From: Stutzerimonas xanthomarina | GTDB taxonomy: Bacteria > Pseudomonadota > Gammaproteobacteria > Pseudomonadales > Pseudomonadaceae | Assembly (NCBI RefSeq): GCF_003935375.1 | Contig: NZ_RHQM01000028.1 | Location: 1-32,776 of the forward strand | DNA length: 32,776 bases | Direction of reading: 5' to 3' | Part shown: piece by piece, positions 25,345 to 32,703 of the stretch | How the letters are laid out: each line of letters opens with the position of its first letter | How positions within the stretch are numbered: position 1 is the stretch's first letter | The notes under the pieces: generated by a model | Databases searched by the model: none | Seen by the model: the letters and a program-made list of their open reading frames with translations, nothing else | What the model was told of the DNA's origin: nothing | Program-made: the position numbers and the translations under genes

Positions 25345-26421
25345 TCAGTGCAGCCGTTTGCGGCTCATCAGTTCGGCCATCTTCGCGGCACTCGGCCGCT
25401 CGACCACGCCTTTCTCGGTGACAATGGCATCGATGAGATCGGCCGGCGTCACGTCGAACACCGGATTGAATGCCTCGACATCAGCCGCGAAGCGCCGACC
25501 GTCGACCTCAAGCAGCTCGCTGCCGGCGCGCTCCTCGATCTGGATCTCCTCGCCGCTCTCCAGCGCCATGTCGATGGTCGAACTTGCCGCCACCACCATG
25601 AAACGCACGCCGTGGTGCATCGCCAGGACCGCAAGCTGGTAGGTACCGATCTTGTTCGCCACATCGCCATTGGCGGTGATGCGATCCGCACCGACGATCA
25701 CCCAGGAGATGCCTCTGGATTTCATCAGATGAGCAGCCGCCGAGTCCGCATTCACCATGGCCGGAACGCCATCACCGAGGAGTTCCCAGGCCGTCAGCCG
25801 GGAGCCCTGCAACCAAGGCCGGGTCTCATCGACGTATACCCGCTCCACCAGACCCTCGAGATGCGCCGCCCGGATGACCCCGAGCGCCGTACCGAAACCG
25901 CCGGTCGCCAGGGCGCCGGTATTGCAATGGGTGAGCAGGTTCTGCGGATTGCCCTGATGGCGGCGGATGAGGTCGACGCCAAACTGCGCCATCGCCAGAT
26001 TTGCCTCGCGATCGCTGTCATGGATGGAGATGGCCTGGGCTTCCAGCGCTGCATACGGGTCTTCACCCGGCTTGAGGCGATCCAGTCGTTCGCGCATCTG
26101 GTTCAGAGCCCAGAACAGATTGACTGCGGTGGGACGGGAATCGGCCAGCACCTTGAAGTCTTCCTCCAGGGCCTGCCGCCAATCACCGCCGTCGGCGATA
26201 CGGGCACGCACGGCAAGGACCAGGCCATAGGCTGCGCTGATTCCGATTGCCGGCGCGCCGCGCACGACCATATCCCGAATCGCCGCAGCGACCGACGCCG
26301 CAGAATCATGGCTGCACCAAATCTCTTCGACGGGAAGCTTGCGCTGATCGAGCAGGTTCAGGCGCCCGTCCAGCCATTCGATCGACTTAACCTTTTCCGC
26401 AGCCAACAAACGCTCGCGCAT
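25345..26421 (-). CDS. mtnA: Methylthioribose-1-phosphate isomerase
   Basis: A 358-residue isomerase converting 5-methylthioribose-1-phosphate to methylthioribulose-1-phosphate in methionine salvage; it belongs to the eIF2B-alpha-like fold. VRGAPAIGISAAYG is near 53-66, the catalytic Cys166 in THCNTGALATGG, and Asp246 in GADRITANGDVANKIGT. The ATG at 26421 has GAGGGA upstream; the open frame to 26604 runs through a structured leader and is not coding. MtaD makes methylthioinosine, which can feed phosphorolysis to methylthioribose-1-phosphate, the MtnA substrate; the two genes are usually adjacent and divergent but are about 24 kb apart here. Confidence 0.95.
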   Translation of the reverse strand: MRERLLAAEKVKSIEWLDGRLNLLDQRKLPVEEIWCSHDSAASVAAAIRDMVVRGAPAIGISAAYGLVLAVRARIADGGDWRQALEEDFKVLADSRPTAVNLFWALNQMRERLDRLKPGEDPYAALEAQAISIHDSDREANLAMAQFGVDLIRRHQGNPQNLLTHCNTGALATGGFGTALGVIRAAHLEGLVERVYVDETRPWLQGSRLTAWELLGDGVPAMVNADSAAAHLMKSRGISWVIVGADRITANGDVANKIGTYQLAVLAMHHGVRFMVVAASSTIDMALESGEEIQIEERAGSELLEVDGRRFAADVEAFNPVFDVTPADLIDAIVTEKGVVERPSAAKMAELMSRKRLH

Positions 26422-26477
26422 GGCATTTCCCTCGTTCAGCTTCGTCGACACAGGACCATCATGCGGCCCGAACAGCA

Positions 26478-26571
26478 AAGAAAAAGCCCGGATCGCGGGC
26501 GAACCGGGCTTTCCAATCTCGATATGGCCGGGAAGCAGCAAACATGAGCACTGCGGCCTCTTATCCCGGGC
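26478..26571 (-). ncRNA. Structured leader or small RNA upstream of mtnA, ending in an intrinsic terminator
   Basis: Read on the minus strand, four complementary blocks occur in order: CCGGGA (26564-26569), TCCCGG (26528-26533), AAAGCCCGG (26504-26512) and CCGGGCTTT (26483-26491) followed by TTTTTC. Blocks 1-2 pair, with an inner GCAG/CTGC stem (26551-26554 and 26535-26538); blocks 3-4 make a 9-bp terminator. Blocks 1 and 3, or 2 and 4, can pair alternatively, as in attenuators. The hairpin is 62 bases before the mtnA ATG. It could be an mtnA attenuator or riboswitch, or a roughly 90-nt independent small RNA. I do not recognise a known SAM or SAH riboswitch. The terminator itself is clear; the rest is inference. 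Confidence 0.5.
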
Positions 26572-26575
26572 GCGA

Positions 26576-26604
26576 ATGCTAATCGACGGGTTTTCCGAGC
26601 ACAA
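26576..26604 (-). promoter_or_regulatory. Candidate promoter of the mtnA leader/small RNA
   Basis: Minus strand: TTGTGC (26599-26604), 17-bp spacer, TAGCAT (26576-26581). The start would be at about 26569, exactly at the first arm of the leader hairpin, which supports this promoter driving the structured RNA. Confidence 0.5.
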
Positions 26605-26723
26605 GCAGTGATCAGGGCTTGGCGACGCCTAATGGCCGAGCAGCTTTCAGGCTGGCCCCGCCTTCCACGGAGAGAGCATGCGCTCGAACAGATGAAGTGT
26701 CGCGCTCACTCATCGCGTCGTGC
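26605..26723. other. Non-coding remainder of the mtnA-imuA divergent region
   Basis: This stretch links the mtnA-leader promoter (minus) to the imuA promoter (plus). I see no gene or repeat in it. With the leader and the imuA promoter, the whole mtnA-imuA gap is 363 bp. Confidence 0.5.
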
Positions 26724-26753
26724 TTGACCAACTCGCAGCAGGCCAAATACTGT
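26724..26753 (+). promoter_or_regulatory. imuA promoter
   Basis: TTGACC (26724-26729), 18-bp spacer, TACTGT (26748-26753). The -10 overlaps the LexA box at 26750-26765, so LexA would block polymerase binding. The start at about 26760 leaves a 25-nt leader before imuA. Confidence 0.6.
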
Positions 26754-26765
26754 ATCTATATACAG
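26750..26765. promoter_or_regulatory. LexA (SOS) box controlling imuA-imuB-dnaE2
   Basis: CTGTATCTATATACAG: CTG-N10-CAG with a single difference from the gammaproteobacterial consensus CTGTATATATATACAG. It covers the -10 of the imuA promoter and lies 19 bases before the imuA start, so the operon should be SOS-induced. Confidence 0.92.
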
Positions 26766-26784
26766 TTATTTTGGATGTCTCTTC

Positions 26785-27408
26785 ATGACCGCAGTGGTCG
26801 CCCTTGATAGCCTGCTGGATACACGTCGCGTCTGGCGTGGCCAGGCCATAACGTCTCGCACGGCCGTCCAGCCGACCGGAAATGCCACACTGGATGAGTT
26901 CCTGCCCGGCGGCGGCTGGCCGGAGTCGGCCATCAGTGAGCTCCTCGTCGCGGCCACGGGCATTGGCGAGCTGAATCTGCTGTGGCCGACCCTTGCACGC
27001 CTGACCACCGCCGGCGAGCGGGTGGTGCTGATAACGCCCCCTCATCGACCTTACCCCCAGGCCTGGCTGGCCGCAGGTGTAGACCTGCGGTGGCTGACCA
27101 TCATCCAGGCAAAGGGCCGTGATGCGCTGTGGGCTGCAGAACAATGCCTACGTTCCGGCAGTTGTGCCGCCGTGCTGTGCTGGCCGCAACAAGCTGATGA
27201 CCGTGCCTTAAGGCGCTTGCAGATTGCCGCTGAATCCGGCCAAACCCTGGGCTTCGTCTATCGGTCACTGCATGAAGCAAATAACCCATCACCGGCGGCA
27301 CTACGCCTGACCATCGAGGCCCAGCCGGCGCAGCTGCGTGTCATCAAGTGCCGCGGCGGCCTGGCTCCGGGACAGGCGCTCCCGGCCTGCGCCTGGCAAC
27401 AGGCGTGA
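26785..27408 (+). CDS. imuA: Translesion synthesis-associated protein ImuA (SulA/RecA-like)
   Basis: A 207-residue protein first in the mutasome operon. It has the GNATLDEFLPGGGWPESAISELL region that replaces the RecA/SulA-type Walker region in ImuA, followed by LLWPTLARLTTAGERVVLITPPHRPYPQAWLAAG, diagnostic for the ImuA/SulA2 group. ImuA is proposed to link the complex to RecA filaments. The ATG at 26785 has GGATG upstream. Only two bases separate it from the imuB start, and expression is directed by the LexA-controlled promoter just upstream. No lexA2 gene lies in front, unlike in some Pseudomonas cassettes. Confidence 0.92.
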   Translation: MTAVVALDSLLDTRRVWRGQAITSRTAVQPTGNATLDEFLPGGGWPESAISELLVAATGIGELNLLWPTLARLTTAGERVVLITPPHRPYPQAWLAAGVDLRWLTIIQAKGRDALWAAEQCLRSGSCAAVLCWPQQADDRALRRLQIAAESGQTLGFVYRSLHEANNPSPAALRLTIEAQPAQLRVIKCRGGLAPGQALPACAWQQA

Positions 27409-27410
27409 CG

Positions 27411-28823
27411 ATGCTCTGGGCCTGCATTCTGCTGCCGCAACTGGCCATGGACGGCGTTTTGCGCCACCGCGACGATGCCGCCGCGCCACTGGCCCTGCTC
27501 GCCGGCCCGCCACAGCGCCGCGTGCTGCAGGCCGTCAACGCAGCCGCCGGCAAGCTCGGCCTCAAGCCAGGGCAATCGCTGATCGCAGCCCAGGCATTGA
27601 CCCACGACTTCGCCACCGCCGATTACGACCCGCTGATGATCGAACGCTGGCAGCAGTTTCTGGCGGCCTGGGGTTACGGCTACAGCGCCCAGGTCAGCCT
27701 ACATTATCCGCGCTGTCTGCTGCTGGAGGTGCATTCCAGCCTCGGCCTGTTCGGCCCCTGGCCACGATTCGAGACGCGCCTGCGCGAGGAACTCACAGAC
27801 CTGGGCTTCCGCCACCGCATCACCCTGGCACCCAACCCGGCGGCCGCGCGCGTCCTCGCCAATGCCCATGACGGGCTGGCCGTGACCGATACGGCCGTGC
27901 TGCATCAGGCGCTCGGGGTACTGCCGATCGAGCGCCTCGGCCTGCCCCGCGAAGTCAGCACGTCGCTGGTACGCATGGGCCTGCGCCATCTTCATCAACT
28001 GCTCGCCCTGCCGCGCGACAGCCTGGCCAGACGCTTTCCGGCCCAAGTGCTGGCCCAGCTCGACACCCTGCTCGGGCATCGACCGCTGCCTCTGGAGTTC
28101 TACCGCCCGCCGGATGTCTTCGACACCCGCATCGAACTGAATTTCGAGGTCGAGTCCCACCAGGCCCTGCTGTTTCCATTGCGCAGACTGACCGCCGACC
28201 TGGCCGCCTTTCTCGCCGGGCGGGACAGCGGCGTCCAGCGTTTCAGCCTGTACCTGGAACATCGCACCCTGCCCGACAGCGAGGTGCCGGTCGGCCTGCT
28301 CAGTACCGAACGCGAGCCCGCCATGCTGTTCGAACTGACCCGTGGCCGCCTCGAGCACCTGCAACTGCCGGCCCCCGTCCTGGCCGTGCGTCTGCTGGCT
28401 CGCGATCTGCCAGCCTTCACGCCGGCCCATCAGGCCTTGTTCGACGAGCGCCCGCAGCAGAATGTGCCCTGGGAGCAGCTGCGCGAACGCCTCCGCGCCC
28501 GACTGGGTGACGACGCCGTGGTCTCGCTGAGCGCACGCGCGGACCACCGCCCGGAATGCGCCTGGCGGGAAAGCAGCCTCGCCCACACCGAACCCTTGCC
28601 TCAAGTAGGTTTGCGCCCCGGCTGGCTGCTGAGCACCCCGCAGCCCTTGCGCGAAGAGGGTCTGCTCACCCTGGCTGGCCCCGAGCGCATCGAGTCCGGC
28701 TGGTGGGATGGTGCCGACGCGCGACGCGACTACTACCGGGTGCAAACCGCTACCGGCCAACAGGGTTGGGCGTTTCGCGCCCTTACCGGCGGGCCGCTGC
28801 TGCTGCACGGCTGGTTCGCATGA
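27411..28823 (+). CDS. imuB: ImuB, catalytically degenerate Y-family polymerase-like mutasome protein
   Basis: A 470-residue Y-family-like protein. The first catalytic-Asp region (HIDMDCFFA in active enzymes) reads ACILLPQLAMD, and the SIDEA region aligns with PRCLLLEVHSSLGLFG, so the metal-binding acidic residues are missing; ImuB is known to be inactive as a polymerase and to serve as the hub for the beta clamp, ImuA and DnaE2. A possible clamp-binding pentapeptide QALLF is at 251-255. The ATG at 27411 follows the imuA stop by two bases; the open frame to 27348 overlaps imuA. Its stop overlaps the dnaE2 start (ATGA). Length is normal. Confidence 0.93.
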   Translation: MLWACILLPQLAMDGVLRHRDDAAAPLALLAGPPQRRVLQAVNAAAGKLGLKPGQSLIAAQALTHDFATADYDPLMIERWQQFLAAWGYGYSAQVSLHYPRCLLLEVHSSLGLFGPWPRFETRLREELTDLGFRHRITLAPNPAAARVLANAHDGLAVTDTAVLHQALGVLPIERLGLPREVSTSLVRMGLRHLHQLLALPRDSLARRFPAQVLAQLDTLLGHRPLPLEFYRPPDVFDTRIELNFEVESHQALLFPLRRLTADLAAFLAGRDSGVQRFSLYLEHRTLPDSEVPVGLLSTEREPAMLFELTRGRLEHLQLPAPVLAVRLLARDLPAFTPAHQALFDERPQQNVPWEQLRERLRARLGDDAVVSLSARADHRPECAWRESSLAHTEPLPQVGLRPGWLLSTPQPLREEGLLTLAGPERIESGWWDGADARRDYYRVQTATGQQGWAFRALTGGPLLLHGWFA

Positions 28824-31800
28824 ACGTCGAATATGCCGAGCTGCACTGCCTGTCCAACTTCAGCTTCCAGCGGGGTGTATCCAGCGCGCGCGAACTCTTC
28901 GAGCGCGCCAAGCGCCAAGGCTATGACGCTCTGGCGATCACCGACGAATGCAGCCTGGCCGGTATCGTGCGCGCCTGGCAGGCCTCGAAGGACACCGGTC
29001 TGCCGCTGATCATTGGCAGCGAGGTGCAGATCGAGGGCGGGCCCAAACTGGTCTTGCTGGTGGAAAACCTGACCGGCTACCAGGCCTTGTGCCAGCTGAT
29101 CACCCGTGCCCGCCGAAGGGCCGAGAAAGGTCGTTACCAGGCGCTGCGCGAAGACCTGAGCGAGGGGCCGCTAGAGGGAATGCTGGCGATCTGGCTGCCC
29201 GGTCACGCCGACACCGACGGTCGATGGCTGCTCGAACGTTTTCGCGAGCGGCTGTGGCTCGGCATCGAACTGCACCGGGGACCGGACGACGCGCTGCAGC
29301 TGCGGCAATGCCTGGCCCAGGCTTCACGCCTGGGCATACCCGCCGTGGCCTGTGGCGACGTGCACATGCATGCCCGCGGTCGCCGGGCATTGCAGGACTG
29401 CATGACCGCCATCCGCCACCATCTGCCGGTCGCCGAGGCCGGATGCCACCTCTTTCCCAATGGCGAACGCCACCTGCGGTCGCGCGAGGAGCTGGCCCAG
29501 CTCTATCCAGCCGACCTGCTCGCCGAAACCCTTCGCATCAGCCAGCGCTGCCATTTCCAGCTCGACCAGCTGAAATATCACTATCCCCACGAACTGGTCC
29601 CGCCCGGACATGACACCACCTCATGGTTGCGCAAGCTGGTCGAGGATGGCTCACGCTGGCGCTGGCCGGACGGCATCCCGGAAAAGGCCCGCGCGCAGCT
29701 CGAACATGAACTGGAGCTGATCGCCGACCTGCATTACGAAAGCTATTTCCTGACCGTGCATGACATAGTCCGCTTCGCCCGCGAGCGGGGCATTCTCTGC
29801 CAGGGTCGGGGCTCGGCGGCCAACTCGAGCGTCTGCTTCGTACTGGGCATCACCGAACTCGACCCGGTGCGCAGCAAACTGTTGTTCGAGCGTTTCCTCT
29901 CCCGCGAGCGCAACGAGCCGCCCGATATCGACGTGGATTTCGAGCACGACCGCCGCGAGGAGGTTATCCAGTACGTCTTTCAGCGCTACGGGCGCAATCG
30001 CGCCGCCCTCACAGCCGTCGCCAGCAGCTACCGCGCCACCGGCGCCCTGCGGGATGTCGCCAAGGCGCTGGGCCTGCCGCCGGACCAGATCAACGCCCTG
30101 GCCGGCTGCTGTGGACGCTGGAGTGAGCACATACCCGACGACTCGCGACTGCGCGAGGCCGGCTTCGACCCGGACAATCCGGTTCTGCGCCGGGTCCTGG
30201 TGCTGACCGATGCGCTTATCGGTTTCCCCCGTCACCTGTCCCAGCACCCTGGCGGCTTCGTGATCTCCGAACAGCCGCTCGACACCCTGGTGCCGATCGA
30301 GAATGCCAGCATGGCCGACCGCACGGTGATCCAGTGGGACAAGGACGACCTCGATGCGGTCGGTCTGCTCAAGGTCGACGTGCTGGCACTGGGCATGCTC
30401 AGCGCGATACGTCGCTGTTTCGACCTGATCGAACACTATCGCGGCACGCGCTGGACCATCGCCACGCTGCCCGCGGAGGACAAGCCCACCTACGAGATGA
30501 TCAGTCGGGCCGATACGGTCGGCGTGTTCCAGATCGAATCACGTGCACAGATGGCCATGCTGCCACGCCTGCGCCCGAAGACCTTCTACGACCTGGTCAT
30601 CCAGGTCGCCATCGTCCGCCCCGGGCCGATCCAGGGCGACATGGTGCATCCCTACCTGCGTCGACGTAACAAGGAAGAAGAGGTGGACTATCCGTCCGAA
30701 GAACTGAAACCGGTGTTCGAGCGCACCCTTGGCGTGCCCCTTTTTCAGGAACAGGTGATGGAACTGGCGATCGTGGCGGCCGAATACACTCCAGACGAGG
30801 CCGACAAGCTGCGCCGCGCCATGGCCGCCTGGAAGCGTCACGGCAGCCTGGAGCCTCACCGCGTGCGACTGACCGAGCGAATGCTCGCCAAAGGCTACCA
30901 GCCCGACTTCATCGCGCGGATCTTCGAGCAGATCAAAGGGTTCGGCAGCTACGGTTTTCCAGAATCGCACGCTGCGAGTTTTGCCCTGCTCACCTATGCC
31001 AGCTGCTGGCTGAAACGCCACGAGCCGGCTGCATTTGCCTGCGCCCTGATCAACAGCTGGCCGATGGGCTTCTACAACCCTGACCAGATTCTCCAGGACG
31101 CCCGTCGCCACCGGCTGGAAATCCGCCCGGTGGACGTTCGCCACAGCGACTGGGATTGCAGTCTCGAGCCAAGCCGCCAGGCACAACCGGCCATCCGCCT
31201 GGGGCTACGCATGGTACGCGGCTTTCGGGAAGCCGATGCCCAGCGCATCGAAGCCGCACGCCAACGCCAACCATTCACAGATATCCATGACCTGTGCCTG
31301 CGCGCCGAGCTCGAACCGCGTGCGCGCGAGCAGCTCGCCGATGCCGGCGCCCTGCGCGGCCTGGTCGGCCATCGCCATCGAGCGCGCTGGGCCGTCGCCG
31401 GAATCGAACCACAGCTGCCGCTGTTCGCCAGCCTGCCCGCACCGGAGGAAACTTTCATCAACCTGCCATTGCCTTCGGTGGGTGAAGACCTTTTCAACGA
31501 CTACGCGACCCTTGGCACGACGCTGGGGCCGCATCCTTTGCTCCTGCTACGAGATGAGCTCAAGGCCCGGCGCTGCCGCAGTTCTCGGGAACTGAGCACG
31601 ATCGAGCATGGCCGCCCGGTCAGCGTTGCCGGCCTGGTGATCGGCCGACAACGCCCACAGACCGCCAGCGGTGTCATCTTCGTTACCCTGGAAGACGAGT
31701 TCGGCATGGTCAACGTGGTGGTCTGGCGCGACTTGGCCGAGCGCCAGAGGCGACCCTTGATCCAGTCTCAACTGCTTCGTGTGGATGGCCATCTGGAGTC

Positions 31801-31894
31801 GGCCAGCGGCGTACGACATCTCATCGCCGGCCGCCTGACCGACCTCACGCCCCTGCTCACTGGGCTCGATGTGCGTAGCCGGGACTTTCAGTAA
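28820..31894 (+). CDS. dnaE2: Error-prone DNA polymerase III alpha subunit DnaE2 (ImuC)
   Basis: A 1024-residue C-family polymerase. The N-terminal PHP domain begins YAELHCLSNFSFQRG. The catalytic aspartates are present: Asp369 and Asp371 in PPDIDVDFEHDRR and Asp520 in LLKVDVLALGML; GVFQIESRAQMAML, helix-hairpin-helix and C-terminal OB-fold (VAGLVIGRQRPQTASGVIFVTLED) regions follow. It lacks the long C-terminal tail of replicative DnaE, as DnaE2 does. It performs damage-induced mutagenic synthesis with ImuA and ImuB. The ATG at 28820 overlaps the imuB stop. Mobile-element remnants begin about 80 bp after its stop. Confidence 0.96.
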   Translation: MNVEYAELHCLSNFSFQRGVSSARELFERAKRQGYDALAITDECSLAGIVRAWQASKDTGLPLIIGSEVQIEGGPKLVLLVENLTGYQALCQLITRARRRAEKGRYQALREDLSEGPLEGMLAIWLPGHADTDGRWLLERFRERLWLGIELHRGPDDALQLRQCLAQASRLGIPAVACGDVHMHARGRRALQDCMTAIRHHLPVAEAGCHLFPNGERHLRSREELAQLYPADLLAETLRISQRCHFQLDQLKYHYPHELVPPGHDTTSWLRKLVEDGSRWRWPDGIPEKARAQLEHELELIADLHYESYFLTVHDIVRFARERGILCQGRGSAANSSVCFVLGITELDPVRSKLLFERFLSRERNEPPDIDVDFEHDRREEVIQYVFQRYGRNRAALTAVASSYRATGALRDVAKALGLPPDQINALAGCCGRWSEHIPDDSRLREAGFDPDNPVLRRVLVLTDALIGFPRHLSQHPGGFVISEQPLDTLVPIENASMADRTVIQWDKDDLDAVGLLKVDVLALGMLSAIRRCFDLIEHYRGTRWTIATLPAEDKPTYEMISRADTVGVFQIESRAQMAMLPRLRPKTFYDLVIQVAIVRPGPIQGDMVHPYLRRRNKEEEVDYPSEELKPVFERTLGVPLFQEQVMELAIVAAEYTPDEADKLRRAMAAWKRHGSLEPHRVRLTERMLAKGYQPDFIARIFEQIKGFGSYGFPESHAASFALLTYASCWLKRHEPAAFACALINSWPMGFYNPDQILQDARRHRLEIRPVDVRHSDWDCSLEPSRQAQPAIRLGLRMVRGFREADAQRIEAARQRQPFTDIHDLCLRAELEPRAREQLADAGALRGLVGHRHRARWAVAGIEPQLPLFASLPAPEETFINLPLPSVGEDLFNDYATLGTTLGPHPLLLLRDELKARRCRSSRELSTIEHGRPVSVAGLVIGRQRPQTASGVIFVTLEDEFGMVNVVVWRDLAERQRRPLIQSQLLRVDGHLESASGVRHLIAGRLTDLTPLLTGLDVRSRDFQ

Positions 31895-31974
31895 ATTAGA
31901 GCTTTCGTCCATTAGTGAGTGCCAGCGAGAAAAGCATGGCGAAAACCAGGCACGCCACCCGATGCATCGAATGA

Positions 31975-32280
31975 ACGATTTGGTCCTACGAAAAGGTAAG
32001 GAAGCGAGCGGCAACGGTGTATGAGCAACGTTCAGACAAGCAACCGCTCAGGTTTGCACCGATCTGCGTGCACGACTCCAAGCACAGGTTCGGCCTCAGG
32101 CTTCGCGCCGCAGGCGTGACGGCGGAAGACCGGAAGTTCATGTTGGGCCACAAGAACGGCAGCATCACCAGCCACTACTCGGCGGCCGAACTGGGCAAGC
32201 TGATCGATGAGGCCGATAAGATATCGGCGACGGATTCGAGGGGACCGGCGCTGACAATACTGAGGAGGAAGGCGGGTTGA
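31975..32280 (+). pseudogene. C-terminal remnant of a tyrosine-recombinase integrase
   Basis: Frame +1 from 31975 reads TIWSYEKVRKRAATVYEQ and continues through the catalytic C-terminus: VHDSKHRFGLRLRAAG, LGHKNGSITSHYSAAELGKLI and a terminal ALTILRRKAG. The second box is HxxK (HDSK) rather than HxxR, a variant of this phage/island subfamily; LGHKNGSITSHY holds the last His and the catalytic Tyr. The N-terminal arm and most of the catalytic domain are gone; an in-frame stop lies at 31972-31974. The 80 bp between dnaE2 and this fragment (31895-31974) contain nothing recognisable. The gene points at the tRNA-Pro core, as an integrase beside its attachment site would. Confidence 0.8.
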
Positions 32281-32326
32281 AAAAAGTCCCCCCAAAAGTC
32301 ACCACACTCCCACGCGCGGACCGGAC

Positions 32327-32360
32327 AAAAAAATCCAGTCACCGCTAAGTGACTGGATTT
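32327..32360. terminator. Rho-independent terminator beside the tRNA-Pro attachment core
   Basis: AAATCCAGTCAC (32331-32342) and GTGACTGGATTT (32349-32360) form a perfect 12-bp stem with loop CGCTAA. On the minus strand it is followed by TTTTTTT, so it would terminate a leftward tRNA transcript; on the plus strand it follows the integrase remnant and a weaker T tract. Confidence 0.9.
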
Positions 32361-32372
32361 CTTGAGGTTTTT

Positions 32373-32419
32373 TGGTCGGGACGGAGTGATTCGAACACTC
32401 TACCCCTTGCACCCCATGC
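32373..32419 (-). other. Attachment-site core: 3' 47 nt of a tRNA-Pro(GGG) gene
   Basis: Minus strand: GCATGGGGTGC (anticodon-loop side), the 3' anticodon strand GCAAG, the T arm GAGTG-TTCGAAT-CACTC, acceptor strand CGTCCCG, A and CCA. The 5' half of a tRNA-Pro is not present to the right, where the sequence turns into GCTTATTTGGCGG. So this is not an intact gene but a duplicated 3' end left by site-specific integration. Integrase remnants flank it on both sides. Confidence 0.85.
32399..32410. repeat. Left arm of a 12-bp inverted repeat shared with the second integrase leader
   Basis: TCTACCCCTTGC inside the tRNA core is the exact inverse of GCAAGGGGTAGA at 32594-32605, which contains the ribosome site (AAGGGG) of the truncated integrase. 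A chance 12-bp match in such a short interval is unlikely; it may be a recombinase arm site or a secondary core. Confidence 0.5.
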
Positions 32420-32593
32420 GCTTATTTGGCGGATTTCCATGGATGCCCTTGGACGCTGACGGAACGCCTTCACTGTAGTAAATACGGGGCTTGCAGGCTA
32501 TATTCTCGTCCACAACACTCCACAGGCATCCACCGACAGCCATGCGATTCGGTGGGGCAAAAGTGGGGCAAAATTGATGGACGACTGGATTGG
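32420..32593. other. Island-side attachment flank: non-coding sequence before the truncated integrase
   Basis: Between the tRNA core and the integrase leader I see no gene. It contains a perfect tandem duplication of an 11-bp unit (32552-32573), described separately, and no clear terminator. It should contain the integrase promoter; no strong consensus pair is obvious. Confidence 0.5.
32552..32573. repeat. Tandem 11-bp repeat near the attachment site
   Basis: GTGGGGCAAAA occurs twice in tandem without interruption (32552-32562, 32563-32573), 35 bp before the truncated integrase start. Short direct repeats beside an att core are often arm-type integrase binding sites; that role is inference. 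Confidence 0.7.
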
Positions 32594-32605
32594 GCAAGGG
32601 GTAGA
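32594..32605. repeat. Right arm of the 12-bp inverted repeat, over the integrase ribosome site
   Basis: GCAAGGGGTAGA is the exact inverse of the tRNA-core segment at 32399-32410. It includes AAGGGG six bases before the GTG start of the truncated integrase. Confidence 0.5.
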
Positions 32606-32607
32606 AG

Positions 32608-32703
32608 GTGGGGAAACTGACGGCAAAGCAACTGGAAGCGCTCACCTCGGTAGACGACGGCAAGACGCTACGTGAAGACGGCGGCCTGGTCGCTAAAGTG
32701 TAA
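32608..32703 (+). pseudogene. Truncated N-terminus of a second integrase (31 codons)
   Basis: A GTG start at 32608 with AAGGGG at 32596-32601 reads VGKLTAKQLEALTS, then DDGKTLREDGGLVAKV, then TAA. GKLTAKQ(L/V)EAL and REDGGL are the N-terminal hallmarks of island/P4-type tyrosine integrases, whose proteins run to about 400 residues. The reading frame ends exactly where a candidate insertion-sequence end begins (GTGTAA at 32698-32703), so an insertion most likely cut the gene. It reads away from the tRNA core into an element that continues beyond the window. Confidence 0.7.

Noticed and set aside
26422..26784. Known SAM or SAH riboswitch, or a lexA2 gene, upstream of mtnA/imuA
   Set aside because: I could not match the conserved core sequences of known classes, and no open frame encodes a LexA-like protein.
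32373..32419. Intact tRNA-Pro gene
   Set aside because: Only the 3' 47 nucleotides match; the D arm and 5' acceptor strand are absent to the right, so it is a core fragment.
31975..32703. One integrase gene split by the tRNA fragment
   Set aside because: The left piece is a C-terminus lying before the N-terminal piece, and the two appear to belong to different integrase subfamilies, so two elements explain it better.
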